From Paramecium pentaurelia (lineage: Eukaryota; Ciliophora; Oligohymenophorea; Peniculida; Parameciidae): a stretch of DNA of 64,000 nt. A model generated the notes under the pieces. That model was not told the origin of the DNA. It saw only the letters and a program-made list of their open reading frames with translations, and ran no database searches. The stretch is taken from NCBI GenBank assembly GCA_905183005.1, contig CAJJDO010000022.1, positions 487,151 through 551,150 of the forward strand, given 5' to 3'. The position numbers and the translations under genes are program-made. Below are positions 12,811 to 25,300 of this stretch, in pieces; the first letter of the stretch is position 1; every line of letters starts with the position of its first letter.

Positions 12811-13072
12811 GATTATATTTAAAAATGTATAAAATAAAGAATAGTCAACCTAATTGATTTTCTATTTATCTTAATTAATTAATAATCTTGTTACTTTTAT
12901 TTTTGTTAAAATAATAGTAATTTAAAGTATTTTTTATGTTCTCATAATATAATAATTTATTTAAACAATAGTTATTTCACTTCAAATTTATTTATATATC
13001 CGCAAAATTATATCTAAAATAGAAATTATAATTTTCATATTTTATAATATATATTTAATAAAATAAGCAAAC

Positions 13073-14287
13073 TCATACATTCTATTAAAATATCATTTAT
13101 TTTCTTCTCTATGTAATTTCATTTAATAAATTTTTATATTCGTTGAGAGAATCATCAAATAAATTCTTAAGCTCTTATTCTTATTTAATATAGAATTATT
13201 CAATTTGTTCTAAATCTTTTAATTTGAAATTTTCTTTTTTTTAATAATTTTAATGAAATTTATTTAGCCTATCTATTTAACTTTATATTTTTTTGTTATT
13301 ATCGATATGAGAATAGTAATATTATTAAAATATTTTGAGACCTAATTATATATATAACAGAGATCTATCCTATAATTTAAAACATCCTTCAAGTTATTTA
13401 TGAATAGCTTTATTTTTTTCTTCTTCATATTAATTTTTTAATTTTTCATTCTCATTGTTCAATAAAGTATTGAGTTTATTCAATTCTTTATTAATTTCTA
13501 CAATTTAATTAGTCTTCTAATTTATTTAATCTGCTTAATTAAACTAATTTTAATATTTTTATAAGAATTCTTCCATCTTTTTAGTTAAAATGGCTGATGA
13601 ATTATTATTTCTTTCTTAATTTTTATAATCCAATATTTCTTTTTATAATTATGCTATTAATTGTTCTTTTTGATTTAATTAAGTTTAGTAACTATTTAAT
13701 TATATTTCAGTATCTCCTGTAATGTTTTATTTTATCATTTGAATTTATTATTGTATTTGATCTAAATTTTAAATACCTAATTATTAACTTGCTTAAATAG
13801 TTGTCTCACATGTTTTTTCTAACGTTGTACTAATTTGAGTTAACTTTGAGTATACATTATCATCCTTAAAAGTACTTATATTTAATAAATTATTTGCTTC
13901 ATTCAATTTTTAAGTTAATTCATCTATTTCCTAATTTTTTTAGTAATTTTGTTATTAGTGCTTCTATATTAACTATTTTATTTGTTTAATATGTGATTCT
14001 TTCTCGGATTTAAATCTATCATATTATTTTTTAATTATTTTTTCTACATCTTTAGAATACGTTTTTAATTAATCATCCACAAATTTCTTTATGTTATTTT
14101 TACTCTCATCTTTATTTAATTCATTAAAATATTACTAGATTAAATTTTAATATTATTATGATAGCTATTTTAATTTAGGTTTTTCATTTTCAATAAATTC
14201 GTTTAATTATTATTATTCAATCTCATGAATGTCTTAGAATTATAAAATTTCAGAATTATCAGATTGTGAACCTTACTCTTAATTCAT
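13073..14287 (-). CDS. Glutamine-rich coiled-coil protein, unknown function
   Basis: An uninterrupted 404-residue frame from ATG at 14287 to TGA at 13073, without introns. The whole protein is a heptad-like array of Gln, Lys, Glu, Asn and Ile/Leu, for example KFVDDQLKTYSKDVEKIIKK near residue 70. Most Gln codons are TAA or TAG. There is no transmembrane segment, metal motif or known domain. Such proteins in ciliates are often structural (basal body, cortex or axoneme), but nothing in the sequence decides this. It converges with the caprin-like gene, whose stop is 262 bp away. Confidence 0.7.
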
Positions 14288-15055
14288 GATTAATTTTTTA
14301 TTATTTTTATTATTAATTAATATAAATTTATTAAAAAACAGGATATTATTTAATAGTATCTTAATTATTCAGATCCTATATGTAAATCAAATTATTCTAA
14401 ATTATCAATAAAATATTTAAAATGAAATAATTTAAAATTGTTAAGATCACTAAAATTTAAAATTTTCTTATAAGAAAATGTGATTTCTTGATATCAATAA
14501 TTGTTTCTGATATGGTATTCTATATATTCAAATTAATCTAACAATCTTCTTTTTTTAATACAAATTTTCAATTAAATGAATTGAATACTTTAATTCTCTC
14601 TTTGAATTTTCATCTCTATTTATTCACTCAATTTTATTAAAACCATATAATCAATTACTCCCCTCCTTCTCTATAAAAAAAAGATAAAAATCTAAAATTC
14701 AGCTTGTCTTAATATTGATTACAAATATATATTCTATAAACTCAATTTATAACTAAATTATCATATGTCCCCATTCTAATATAAAAATTAATTTAAACCT
14801 AATAATTATTATTGAAAATGGATGTTCTTTTTAACATTGACAATTCAATTTACAATTTTACGGGTAGTTATACAAATTATTAGTTGCTTTTTAAAGTTAT
14901 CTTTTTCATTATCCTTTAAATTTAATTTTTATCATTTAATAATTATTTATAATATACTAATTATTTTAATCTATAGAATATAGCCAACAGGTAGATAGTA
15001 TTAATTGATCAATGAAGTTAATTAATTTTATTATTTTCTTTTGAACTCAAATTTT
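14288..15055. other. Intergenic, with weak small reading frames only
   Basis: A 768-bp AT-rich stretch. A plus-strand frame from ATG 14818 reads 64 codons to a TGA at about 15013, and a minus-strand stretch around 14470-14690 reads as a basic peptide (MVLIKLSEQIEMKIQRENQ...) that is broken by TGA or needs an intron. With only one stop codon in this code, frames of this length arise by chance, so neither is called. The rest shows nothing. Confidence 0.4.
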
Positions 15056-16676
15056 ATGAATAATGAAAATTCAAATAGTTTGGCCCCTAAATTAACAGTT
15101 TTATTGATAATTTTTTTAATAACTACTGGTGTTTCTCTTTGTTTCTAAGTATTTTATTATATTGAAATTTTATTATACATGCTTACTCTGATGTTATTTT
15201 GCTTATGGAAAACAAGTTTTAGTTAAACAAAAGATTAACGATACTATAATGTAAAGGGATTATAGAATTTTGGCATTAATGAAATGTTTCATAAATATCT
15301 ATCTGAAAAATAAAAAGTTACGATTACACTTACATATGAAGATGGGGAAATTCCATTTCTACTAGTTTGTGATAATAAGCCTGATGTTAATAAGATGACT
15401 GATTACGATTTGATATAAAAGTTCTAATATTATTATGTTTAGAGAAAATTGTAAAATTGACATAAATGCTTATGATTTGAAACAATAAATACAAACAATT
15501 TCTTTAACAAAGAATTAAAAATCATAGACATTTTAAAGAAATTTTAATGTTTATTATATTGATAATACAAACTTGTTTATTGGTGCTTATTCAAAACTTT
15601 AATCAACCTTTAATATATCTGCTAAAATTTAATCATTATATAATTGCGCAAAGTATTTATAAACTTCTAACTTAGAGAATGCAAAAATGGAGGAAGTTGT
15701 TTTTATGGAGTTTGTGAATGTTATGAAGGTACTTTTGGTAATGACTGTAGTATAATTGGTTTTAATATCAAAGACCAATTAAAATTATCTTCAAATAAAT
15801 TATATTATTTACCCTTATATTTAACAGGAACAACTTTTTAGAGAATCTTATCAAATTAAATACCAATTAGACAATAATGTTATGTAGAAACACCTTTTAT
15901 TGACTAAGGTTCTCTATTGATAACAAATACACTTTAATTAACTTATGATAAAATATACTATTGCAGAAATCTCACTGAGGCTTTATAAAATGAAAGTTAA
16001 ATTAAATTAAATGCTTACTTCATTTTCAAGATTTATAGTGAATATGATGTTAGCATTGTTTTAAATAATAATAGTTCTGATGGAATATAAAAAATTATGA
16101 TGATGATTTTTATTCCACTCTTTGTGTTAATCTTTTTCTTACTTGTATGTTGTGGTGTAAAATTCTATAAAAAGAAATTAGAATAAACTTAAATTCCAAT
16201 TAAAATAGAATAGAATGTTGAAAAAAAATTTATAAATTTTATAAATTTTTATATTCCAACACATAAATTTGAATAAATCAAAGAAATAATTTAAGAAGAG
16301 ATAAATGAAAAAGATTTGTATTGTTCAATTTGTTTAGAGATATTCATATTATAACATGATGTGAAAGTGACTTATTGCAAACACATTTACCATTCTGAAT
16401 GCTTGACTTTATGGATATAAAAGATCAAAGTACTTTTTGATCAACATTTAGATATGTCCTCTATGTAGAGCACCTTTAGATGAAAAAACTCTGGCTTCAT
16501 TGATTCCTTAAAGATCATTGACCTTAATAGATTAAATTTCTAGTAAATCATAATCTGACTACAATAAATTAAAGATCTTCTCTATGAATTCATTATCTAG
16601 TTTAAACGGACCAAATACATAACAAGCATTTTAGAATTTAAATTATCAAAGAAGTTTAGTTATGGTAGATTAATGA
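15056..16676 (+). CDS. Type I membrane protein with EGF-like motif and cytosolic RING-H2 (putative E3 ligase)
   Basis: A 517-residue protein, probably a membrane-bound ubiquitin ligase of the secretory or endosomal system. Order: an N-terminal hydrophobic segment after MNNENSNSLAPKL (signal peptide or anchor), a luminal region, an EGF-like cysteine cluster CKNGGSCFYGVCECYEG, a further luminal part, a transmembrane segment (MMMIFIPLFVLIFFLLVCC), then a RING-H2 finger CSICLEIF...CKHIYHSECLTLW...CPLCRAPL. Three introns of 22, 23 and 22 bp fit phase; the last lies inside the RING and joins WIQKIK to ICPLC. The stop TGA is at 16674. The layout is like PA-TM-RING or GRAIL-type ligases, but with an EGF-like motif in place of a recognisable PA domain. 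Confidence 0.8.
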
Positions 16677-16733
16677 AATAGAATTTTAATAAACCTTTAT
16701 ATTTAATATATTTTTATTTTATAATAAATAATA

Positions 16734-16835
<102 letters not shown>

Positions 16836-16859
16836 ATTAAAACAAGTTATATAAAGAAT

Positions 16860-17870
16860 TCACATTAAATGAAGTCCAACTTCTGCTATGTATTATTAAG
16901 AGTAACGATCAACATTATTTCTCAAATCTTTGACTATTTAATTAAGTATCATAGAGTTTTCAATCTAAAATTAATAAATTTAAGCAAAAGACTCTTTTGC
17001 AATAGGAAACGGATTAGATTGAAAATGCTATTATTTAATTTACTATTTTCTATTTCTGAATTCAGTTTCTTATTACTATTCATGTTATAATTGTTTAGAT
17101 TGATTATTCATAAATACTAAGAAATCTAGAGGAGGTGTTTGTTTGTTCAATAAATATAAGGTTATTTATGATAGTTAATTGGAAAAATGTTTGGTGTCTT
17201 GAATTTTCTATTTGATTTCAGTCATTTTGGTATGAATCAAGTCAAATTAATCTTATAATTCAAATAGCCATTTATTTTATTCTTATAATTTAGATTTGAG
17301 TTCATTATTTTCAATAATTATTTATTATAGACTAGCTTCTAAATCTAGGCTTTTTGTTTTATACTATTTATATTCATTTAATTCATTTTATAATTGAATA
17401 ATTTACTGTTATAAAGTTTATTCAGATATTTGATATTGTCTTTTATTGTTTTCGATTTCTCTTGACATTTATGATATTAATAATTGATGTTATTATGAGA
17501 TGATCTCTTTTTCTCTTTTCAATTAATTAAGAATTGTTGAATTCATAGGTGAGATATCTATATTATCATTAATATTCATTTAAGAATGTTAAATCTATTG
17601 CACATAATCTTAAATTTGAGTATTTTGAATATCCTCAGTTTAATATACTTAAAAAGCCTATGAATCTAAGTATTATGATGTGACTGTAGATTTTGGAACA
17701 AAAAAGCTTTATTTTGTTGACTTTCTAGTTGGAACACAACTAAAATAACTCTTATCTATGCTGCTACTTTTGTTGTTTGACTTTGTAAACAATTAGGACT
17801 AAGATGAATATTAATTTACTTATTATTGTGAATCACGAACTTGAGGAGTTTAAGGAAATCTAATCATCAT
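16860..17870 (-). CDS. Coiled-coil protein, unknown function
   Basis: A single-exon frame of 336 residues from the first of two adjacent ATGs (17870) to TGA at 16860. The first 110 residues are Ser/Gln/Thr-rich and unordered (MMIRFPQTPQVRDSQQQVNQ). The middle is a long heptad coiled coil (LQNELNEYKQYKTKSLDLEA, ELKSKLQEQNKW). The C-terminal part is again Gln-rich and ends YIAEVGLHLM. No membrane segment or known domain is visible. A plus-strand frame at 16869-17090 is the antisense shadow of this gene. Confidence 0.7.
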
Positions 17871-18056
17871 TTTGGTTTAGTGTTATTCAATTTTGAGATT
17901 ATTCTTCTATATTAATGCTTTGAGTTGATCGTCTAACATTGAATTAAAATAATATTATATTATAATCAAATAAAAATATTGTAGAGTTAATTCAGAGTTA
18001 GAGACTATGATCAGATTATTAACAAATTTATTTTACTCTTTAAAATTAATTAAATT

Positions 18057-19859
18057 ATGTATTTTCGGGAAAGAAGAACCTAATCTAATCAGAAATAATA
18101 TTAAGGTTATGAGGATGCCAAAGTTTAATTAGACTTAATTGATAAATTCATAAATCCATCTTATGATATCCCTATGAGTCATCAACCTAGTCAAAAAAGT
18201 GGAATAAGACAATTAAACCAAATGGATAAATCATTTTAATTACAAAAAGTAATACCATTCCCTGAAGAAAAATTAAATCAAGAAGTGGCTCAAATGTAAT
18301 AAGCATTAGATAAATAAAGTCAAACACTCAAACGACTTTTAAAAGAATAAAAAGAAGTAACATTATAAATGGATAATCAAGATTAATAGAACTCAAATTT
18401 TAAAGCAAGAACTTGATCATCTTAAAACTCAAGTCCAAACTCTTCATCTTAAATTGCCAAAGCTTCCCCAATAAGAACAATTATATGAAATAAAACATGA
18501 AATTAACTCATTGAGATATACATTTTTCCAACAAGTTCAATAACCTTAAAAACCTATTATATAACCACCTTAGATTATTTATTAACAATTACCATAACCC
18601 ATTTCATAATAATCATTTTTATAAGCCTATTCTCCTTATAATTAATAATATCTACATTCTGGATCTTAATAATTATATCATCCTAATCATTATGTAATGA
18701 ATCCCTATAAACATCCATACAACCCTGATTCTCAAAGATCCAAATAAAACTCAGAAGAAAAACGCTCAAACTCAACTTCTATAGGTAAAATAAAAGTAAA
18801 AACTAAAACCAAAACTTAAAATTCTGTTTCTCACTTTACTAATTCAAAGAGAAGTAGTCGCCATTCCATTCCTTTAATTTCTAAAGGATCAAATTAATAA
18901 ACTAAATAAAGCTTTTTTATTGATGTATTTTTTAAATTTATTTATAGAATAATGACTTTCAATAATTTAAAAAATTAGAAAACTCTAAATTAAGAAATGT
19001 ATTCAATTTTGTGAGATTTGCTATGAGGTGGAAAATATACTGTAAACCCAATAAAATCTATTGGAGAAAACTATATAAACATTAAGCATAATGTAAAGCT
19101 ATTATCTAAAAAACATCATATCCAGTAGCCTTAAAAAGAATCAAGGATTGGTGTAAAATGGTATTAGCTAAAGTAGATAATTATTTAAGCAAAATTAAAG
19201 AAATTGATTTTATTGTAAATTATATATCATTATCTTAGAATCCAGATAAACCATTAACAGAAAAAGAAATTGATTAATCATATATGTAACTTACTATTTC
19301 AACTAAATATTTAATGTCAAGTTTACTAACCTATTGTACAAGTGATTTTATGATTCCAGAACTTAAATTTCTATCCTACTTGTAATTTTTTGATTAAACC
19401 AATATTGACAGAGGCATATTTATATCAAAAAGAGTATTATTTTGGAAAGAAACTTAACTTGATATGACTAAAACTCAATAATAGATGATTGTAGGGGATT
19501 TAATTATACTCGTACATATACTACCTGCTTTAATGGAAATTTAAGGTTCATATTTTCTTATTAAATGTATGGTATCATTAGTATAAATGCATTTTATGAA
19601 ATATTTTGACCTTAAAATAGTAAATCCAAATCCAAATTATAGATTAATCTAATTAAATTTAATAGAATATCTGAATGGAAAATTAACAGTGAAATTGCAA
19701 AAAGTTGAAAATCTTGAAGATGAGAGATACATAATCGGAATATATGATGAATATTAATTCCAAGGGTTTTTTTAAAAAAGGCCTAATTTTCAAGATGATA
19801 TGTAAAAAGCTCTTTCGGAAATACATACTAATTTATTATAAGCATTAATTTCTAAATGA
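18057..19859 (+). CDS. 584-residue protein: coiled coil, Pro/Gln/Tyr-rich linker, helical C-terminal domain; unknown
   Basis: Two introns that fit phase (25 bp at 18357-18381 ending CAAG; 23 bp at 18925-18947 ending TATAG) join three exons into one frame ending at TGA 19857. The N-terminal part is a coiled coil (ILKQELDHLKTQVQTLHLK). A linker rich in Gln, Pro and Tyr with a Ser/Lys/Arg basic patch follows. The last 300 residues look globular and helical, with conserved-looking aromatic and Cys positions (WKIYCKPNKIYWRKLYKH, RIKDWCKM, SLLTYCTSDFMIPELKFL). I do not recognise the C-terminal domain. If the second intron were ignored, a separate gene starting at 19023 would result; the typical intron and open upstream frame favour one gene. 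Confidence 0.65.
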
Positions 19860-20117
19860 ATATTATTATTTCTAAAATATACTAATATATTTAAAATATA
19901 AAAATATCTATATCATTATTAATTAATAATCTATTTACAATGAATTTCTATAAATATTTTTTTGTATTTTAATTAATTTATTATAAATATTGATTGAGTA
20001 AAAAAAATAATATTTAATAGTGAAATTGATTAAATTTTAGAAATCAATTAATTAAATTAAATTTTTAAAGATGATAATGTTTTACCATATATTTTAATGA
20101 ATAATATATTATTTAAT

Positions 20118-20743
20118 TCATTTTGGTGGGCTTACTGGTTGACGATAAATACGATTGTATTGTTCTTTTGGTAAAGTATGATAATCTAAAATTTATTTCT
20201 TAATTAATGAGGTATTTAAGTTTTAGGATACATAAGATGCATCAATTGAAGACATTTATATTGAATTATTTGCCTTTTACTTTCTCTTTTAAAATTCATT
20301 ATCAATTCGCTTTTTAATTTTTTCTTCTTTTTCTACTTATGAAATCCTATCACAAATTAATTTATTTTTTACTCTTTTTTTTCTTTGACAACTAATAGAG
20401 CCCTTTAAGTTTCTTATTCTAATTTTAATTTTTCTTATTTTTTTTATTCAGCCAATTCTTGTTTGACTTGCTCCATCTCTAATTCTCTTTACTTTTTCTT
20501 TAGGTAATTCTCTTTTTAAATAAGTAAAAGCCTTTCATCTTCAATAGGCTTTAACCCATTAGAACCCTTATAGTTCTTGATTAGGAGTTATCTTTTTGCC
20601 TATTTTACATTTTTTTAAGGATCATCCACAATTTTATCTTTCTTTAACTCTTCAGGTAAAAACCTAGTATCAGGAGGTGGATTGGAAGGCTAGAGTTTTT
20701 ACATTCTATCAACTAATTTTTGCATTCTTGTAAAATCGTACAT
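20118..20743 (-). CDS. Lys/Glu-rich coiled-coil protein, unknown function
   Basis: A 199-residue protein after removal of a 26-bp intron (GTAAAA...TGATAG), which restores the frame KERISQVEKEEKIKKRI. The middle is a continuous charged helix (ELEMEQVKQELAEQKKQEKL). The start MYDFTRMQKLVDRMQKL and the C-terminus YNRIYRQPVSPPK look conserved in type but match no family I know. It is divergent from the TTLL gene, with 175 bp between the two starts. Confidence 0.65.
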
Positions 20744-20918
20744 TTATATATTTAATATAATTTATTTAATAATCCAATATTGCAAATAAAATTATAAATA
20801 TAAACCAAAATTATTCTAACAAACAAATATTCCCTAAGATAATAAACACAATCATCAAGAGTATGTAAATATACAAAGAAATTTTTTATAATATTATTGA
20901 TTAATATATTAATCGAAA

Positions 20919-22797
20919 ATGGCATCAACTTCAAAAGAAAAGAAAATTAAGAAAAAAGAGAAATAACAAGAAATATAAAGTAAATCATTAGGAAACTTTC
21001 ACAATTTACAATTATTATGTAAAGCAGATGATAGATAAAAAAAAACACTATAAAAAATAATCAAATAAAAACCTGATCTTGCAAAAAGTTTAAATATTTA
21101 TGCAGATGGAGTCAGATACTATATAGCACGTCAATAATAGAGGGATAAATTATTAGCAGGAAAAGAATCTCCTTTAATTGATATTACAGAGGAGTAAGTA
21201 TAAATACCAGTTTTACCTTCTATCACAAATCGTTAAATAGTTCGATAATATAAACAAGACCAATTAAATCCAAAAAACCTATCAGAAAGTTTAGAAAAAG
21301 CTTATAAAAGATAGAATCATTCTAATAATTATACTCCATTAGCAAATCGATAAAGAAATAATATTATTTAATCTTAAAATCCTGCCTTAAAAATTAATAG
21401 AGAAAAAGAATTGCCAAAATTGAAAGTAAAGAAATACCAATTTACTTAGTTTAATTATTATATAGGTCCTGGAAATAATGGAGAATTAGTAAAACGTATT
21501 TTATAGAAAAGAGAATAATTTTGGAGTTCTGTACCATAATAATTTTAATATAAACATTTTATATGGTAATAATCCTATTTTGGCATGGATTTTAATAAAC
21601 TTTAAGGATCAGATAGTTAATATACAAGAATGATGTATAACTTTTTTGAGTTCCATAAAAACATTACATCTAAATCAGGTATATAAGTATATTCATAAAT
21701 ATAGGTTTATCAATATCTTTACTGTAATACTTTAATAATATAGAGAAAACATTCGATGTCATTCCTTTGGTGTTCATTATCAATTTTAAGAACTCAGATT
21801 GGATGAAGGATGTACAATAATTTACTGAATTTTATTGTAATAATAATCCATTACCTTAAACATCAATGAAAATTAATTTAGATTTTGATTTTTATGTATC
21901 CAATCTTCCTGCAAATAAAGTAAATTATAATGGAATCAAAACTTATAAAATGCAAGAAACATTATCAAATAAGACTCAATATTTATGGTTACTTAAGCCT
22001 GCAGATTGGAATAGAGGAGAAGGAGTCCATGTTTTTAATACATTAGAGGAAGTTGAAACATTAATCAAATCATATTATTATGGAAAGGGTAATTATGAAT
22101 GTAAAGAATTTGTGATATAGAAATATATTGAAAGACCTTTATTATTGGGAGGAAGGAAATTTGATATAAGATGTTGGGTATTGATTACTCATGAAATGCA
22201 TTACTTTTTATTTAAGGAAGCATATATAAGAACAAGTGGAGCAACATTTTCTTTAGAGAATGTATAATTAAATTATAATATATTAGAAAGATAGATATAT
22301 TCATTTAACAAACAATGCTGTTTAAAAAAATGCTTAGAATTATGGATAATTTGAAGATGGAAATTAATTATCCTTAAAAAGATTCTAGAAATAATTAGAG
22401 TAAGATATATTTGATAATCAATAGTGAATAAGAAACTAAATATGATTTTCGAAAGGATGGATGGCCTAAGATAAAGGAAATTGTGAAACTTACTTTGAAT
22501 TCAACTAAATTAAATAAGAGAAATAGAAAATATGGGATGCAAATATTGGGTTATGATTTTATGATTGATGAAAACTTAAAATTATGGCTCATTGAGGTTA
22601 ATGCTAATCCTTGTATTGAGGAAAGTTCAAATTTATTGAAAATGTTGATCCCAAGAATGTTAGATGATGCTTTCATACTTACTATTGATAAGGTTTTTAC
22701 TCCAGAGGTAGATTTTAAGATGCAATAACCAAAATTTAAAGTAGATGAATATGATGATTAAGAGAATATGTGGGAATAATTAGGAGTTTGTGGATGA
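20919..22797 (+). CDS. Tubulin tyrosine ligase-like (TTLL) enzyme
   Basis: An ATP-grasp enzyme that adds amino acids to tubulin tails, probably glutamate or glycine, in cilia or cytoplasmic microtubules. Typical blocks in order: WLLKPADWNRGEGVHVF (nucleotide-binding), EFVIQKYIERPLLLGGRKFD, IRCWVLIT, YIHLTNNAVQK, and LKLWLIEVNANPCIE, whose Glu and Asn bind magnesium in this family. An N-terminal basic, Gln-rich extension of about 200 residues precedes the catalytic part. Introns include one of only 20 bp (GTAATACTTTAATAATATAG, near 21722), one of 25 bp joining SLENKDRYIHL, and one after RFQKQLE. The stop is TGA at 22795. The block LWLIEVNANPC argues for a TTLL, not the founding TTL; the specific activity cannot be read from sequence. 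Confidence 0.9.
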
Positions 22798-22871
22798 ATA
22801 AATTAGCTAAAATAAGTATATTTATATGATCATAATATATATAAAGATTTAAATAAATATTTAAATTTAAT

Positions 22872-24096
22872 ATGGATTAATAATAAACAGAGTAAGACAA
22901 ACTTGAATCAATAGCTACTCCAGGAGTGTTAGATAAATATTAAAATGCTGGTAAAATTGTAAATGGTAAATTTTTTAATTGATTATTATATAGTTGTACT
23001 TGAAAAAGTGATCACTAAATTATTGCCAGAAGCTGATATTGCTACTATTTGTGCATTTGGTGACTCAGAAATCAATGGAGAATTACAAAAAGTTTATAAC
23101 AAGAAAGGAATTGAAAAAGGTTTAGCATTCCCAACAACAATTTCTGTAAATTAAATTTGCGGTCATTATTCTCCATTAAAGAGTGAATCAAGTAAACTCG
23201 TTAAGGGTGATGTAGCCAAAATGTAAATGTTAATAATGATTTCCTAGTGAATTAGGAGTTCATATTGATGGATATATTGCCATTGCAGCACACACAGTAG
23301 TAGTAGGTGAAGATTAAGTAGAAGGATAAAAGGCAGATGTTATATTGGCAGCCTATTAATCAGTCTAAGCTTTATTCAGATCAATAAAACCAGGAGTCAC
23401 AAATACATCTTTAACTAAAATTATTTAATAAATATCAGATGATCACAAATGTACACCATTAGAGGGTGTTTTGAGTCATGAAGTTAAGAGACATTTTATT
23501 GATGGAAATAAAGTCATTATCAATAGAGAAACACAAGAATAAAGAGTAGATGAGGAAGAAATCTAAGTTAATGATGTTATTGTTTTAGATGTCTATATTA
23601 CAACAGGAGATGGAAAAACAAAAGAAGTATTAAATAATTTAATTAAATTAGTCTGAATTAAGAACTACTGTTTACAAAAGAGCTTTGGATAGATAATATC
23701 AATTAAAAACTAAACATGGAAGAGCCTTCATGTAAGAAGTCTATGATAAATACCCATCTTTATGTTTCTCATTAAGATCATTTGAAGATGAAATTACTGC
23801 TAAATTGGCTGTTTAAGAATGTGCTAAACATGAATTATTAAACCCATATCCAGTTTTAATCAGTCCAAATAGTATTGTAGCATAATTCACAATGACTGTT
23901 GCTGTCTTAGCTAATAGCACTCTTTAAGTTTCTGGACTTAAATTAGATGAAACCAAATTTAAACCTGCTCATGATATTAATGATGCAGCACTCAAAGATT
24001 TATTGAAAGTATATTATACAATTCTAATGTTTCTAGTTACCTATGGACAAGGAATCACAAAAAAAAAGACATTTAGAGTCAAAATAAAAAGCTTGA
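22872..24096 (+). CDS. PA2G4: PA2G4/EBP1-like (non-peptidase M24 fold) protein, copy 1
   Basis: A protein of about 370 residues related to proliferation-associated protein 2G4, a ribosome- and RNA-associated protein with a methionine-aminopeptidase fold that has lost the peptidase function. Key stretches: the EBP1-type opening AGKIVNVVLEKVI, then ICAFGDSEINGEL, ISVNQICGHYSPL, GVHIDGYIAIAAHTVVVG and VLDVYITTGDGKTKE. The protein ends in a Lys-rich tail (SQKKRHLESKQKA), as in the family. Four short introns are seen: 28 bp after the first exon (GTAAATTTT...TATAG), 25 bp in GDVAKI, 25 bp after GKTKE and 28 bp before LPMDKE. The stop is TGA at 24094. From 23025 onward the sequence is repeated after the n at 24154 with about 1% divergence. 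Confidence 0.85.
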
Positions 24097-24153
24097 TAAT
24101 ATATATCAATTGGAGTAATATAGGTATATTAGTAATATATTATCTCATATTTA
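23025..24153. repeat. Direct repeat copy 1 around the n at 24154
   Basis: About 1.13 kb repeated 1130 bp downstream, directly after the n. The two copies differ by at least a dozen substitutions and one 2-bp indel by eye. Copy 1 contains most of the PA2G4-like gene and its 3' flank. Confidence 0.9.
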
Positions 24154-24154
24154 N
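24154..24154. other. Single ambiguous base marking a contig join
   Basis: One n at the exact border of two near-identical 1.13-kb copies, the same arrangement as at 7434. Confidence 0.9.
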
Positions 24155-25226
24155 GCCAGAAGCTGATATTGCTACTATTTGTGCATTTGGTGACTCAGAA
24201 ATTAATGGAGAATTACAAAAAGTTTATAACAAGAAAGGAATTGAAAAAGGTTTAGCATTCCCAACAACAATTTCTGTAAATTAAATTTGCGGTCATTATT
24301 CTCCATTAAAGAGTGAATCAAGTAAACTCGTTAAGGGTGATGTAGCCAAAATGTAAATGTTAATAATAATGTCCTAGTGAATTAGGAGTTCATATTGATG
24401 GATATATTGCCATTGCAGCACACACAGTAGTAGTAGGTGAAGATTAAGTAGAAGGATAAAAGGCAGATGTTATATTGGCAGCCTATTAATCAGTCTAAGC
24501 TTTATTCAGATCAATAAAACCAGGAGTCACAAATACATCTTTAACTAAAATTATTTAATAAATATCAGATGATCACAAATGTACACCATTAGAGGGTGTT
24601 TTGAGTCATGAAGTTAAGAGACATTTTATTGATGGAAATAAAGTCATTATCAATAGAGAAACACAAGAATAAAGAGTAGATGAGGAAGAAATCTAAGTTA
24701 ATGATGTTATTGTTTTAGATGTCTATATTACAACAGGAGATGGAAAAACAAAAGAAGTATTAAATAATTTAATTAAATTAGTCTGAATTAAGAACTACTG
24801 TTTACAAAAGAGCTTTGGATAGATAATATCAATTAAAAACTAAACATGGAAGAGCCTTCATGTAAGAAGTCTATGATAAATACCCATCTTTATGTTTCTC
24901 ATTAAGATCATTTGAAGATGAAATTACTGCTAAATTGGCTGTTTAAGAATGTGCTAAACATGAATTATTAAACCCATATCCAGTTTTAATCAGTCCAAAT
25001 AGTATTGTAGCATAATTCACAATAACTGTTGCTGTCTTAGCCAATAGCACTCTTTAAGTTTCTGGACTTAAATTAGATGAAACCAAATTTAAACCTGCTC
25101 ATGATCTTAATGATGCAGCACTTAAAGAATTATTGAAAGTATATTATATAATTCTAATGATTTTAGTTACCTATGGACAAGGAATCACAAAAAAAAAGAC
25201 ATTTAGACTCAAAATAAAAAGCTTGA
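24155..25226 (+). CDS. PA2G4: PA2G4/EBP1-like, copy 2 (5' end missing at the n)
   Basis: It begins abruptly within the codons for PEADIATICAFGD and runs to the same TGA (25224-25226). Compared with copy 1, the coding changes are few and conservative (Met to Ile in FTMTV, Ile to Leu in HDIND, Asp to Glu in LKDLL, Glu to Asp in HLESK). All splice sites are kept although intron interiors differ. That pattern fits a second functional version (allele or recent paralog), not sequencing error, but the position right after an n fits two contigs placed end to end. The missing first 60 or so codons should not be taken as a real truncation. Confidence 0.7.
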
Positions 25227-25285
25227 TAATATATATATCAATTGAAGTAATATAGGTATATTAGTAATATATTATCTCATATTTA
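24155..25285. repeat. Direct repeat copy 2 around the n at 24154
   Basis: The second copy of the block at 23025-24153, about 1% diverged. Homology ends at about 25285 only because copy 1 stops at the n. Confidence 0.9.
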
Positions 25286-25300
25286 ATTCGAATATATTAT

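Noticed and set aside
16869..17090. Plus-strand frame of 73 codons with hydrophobic C-terminus
   Set aside because: It is antisense to a 336-residue minus-strand frame with coherent coiled-coil sequence and clean ends.
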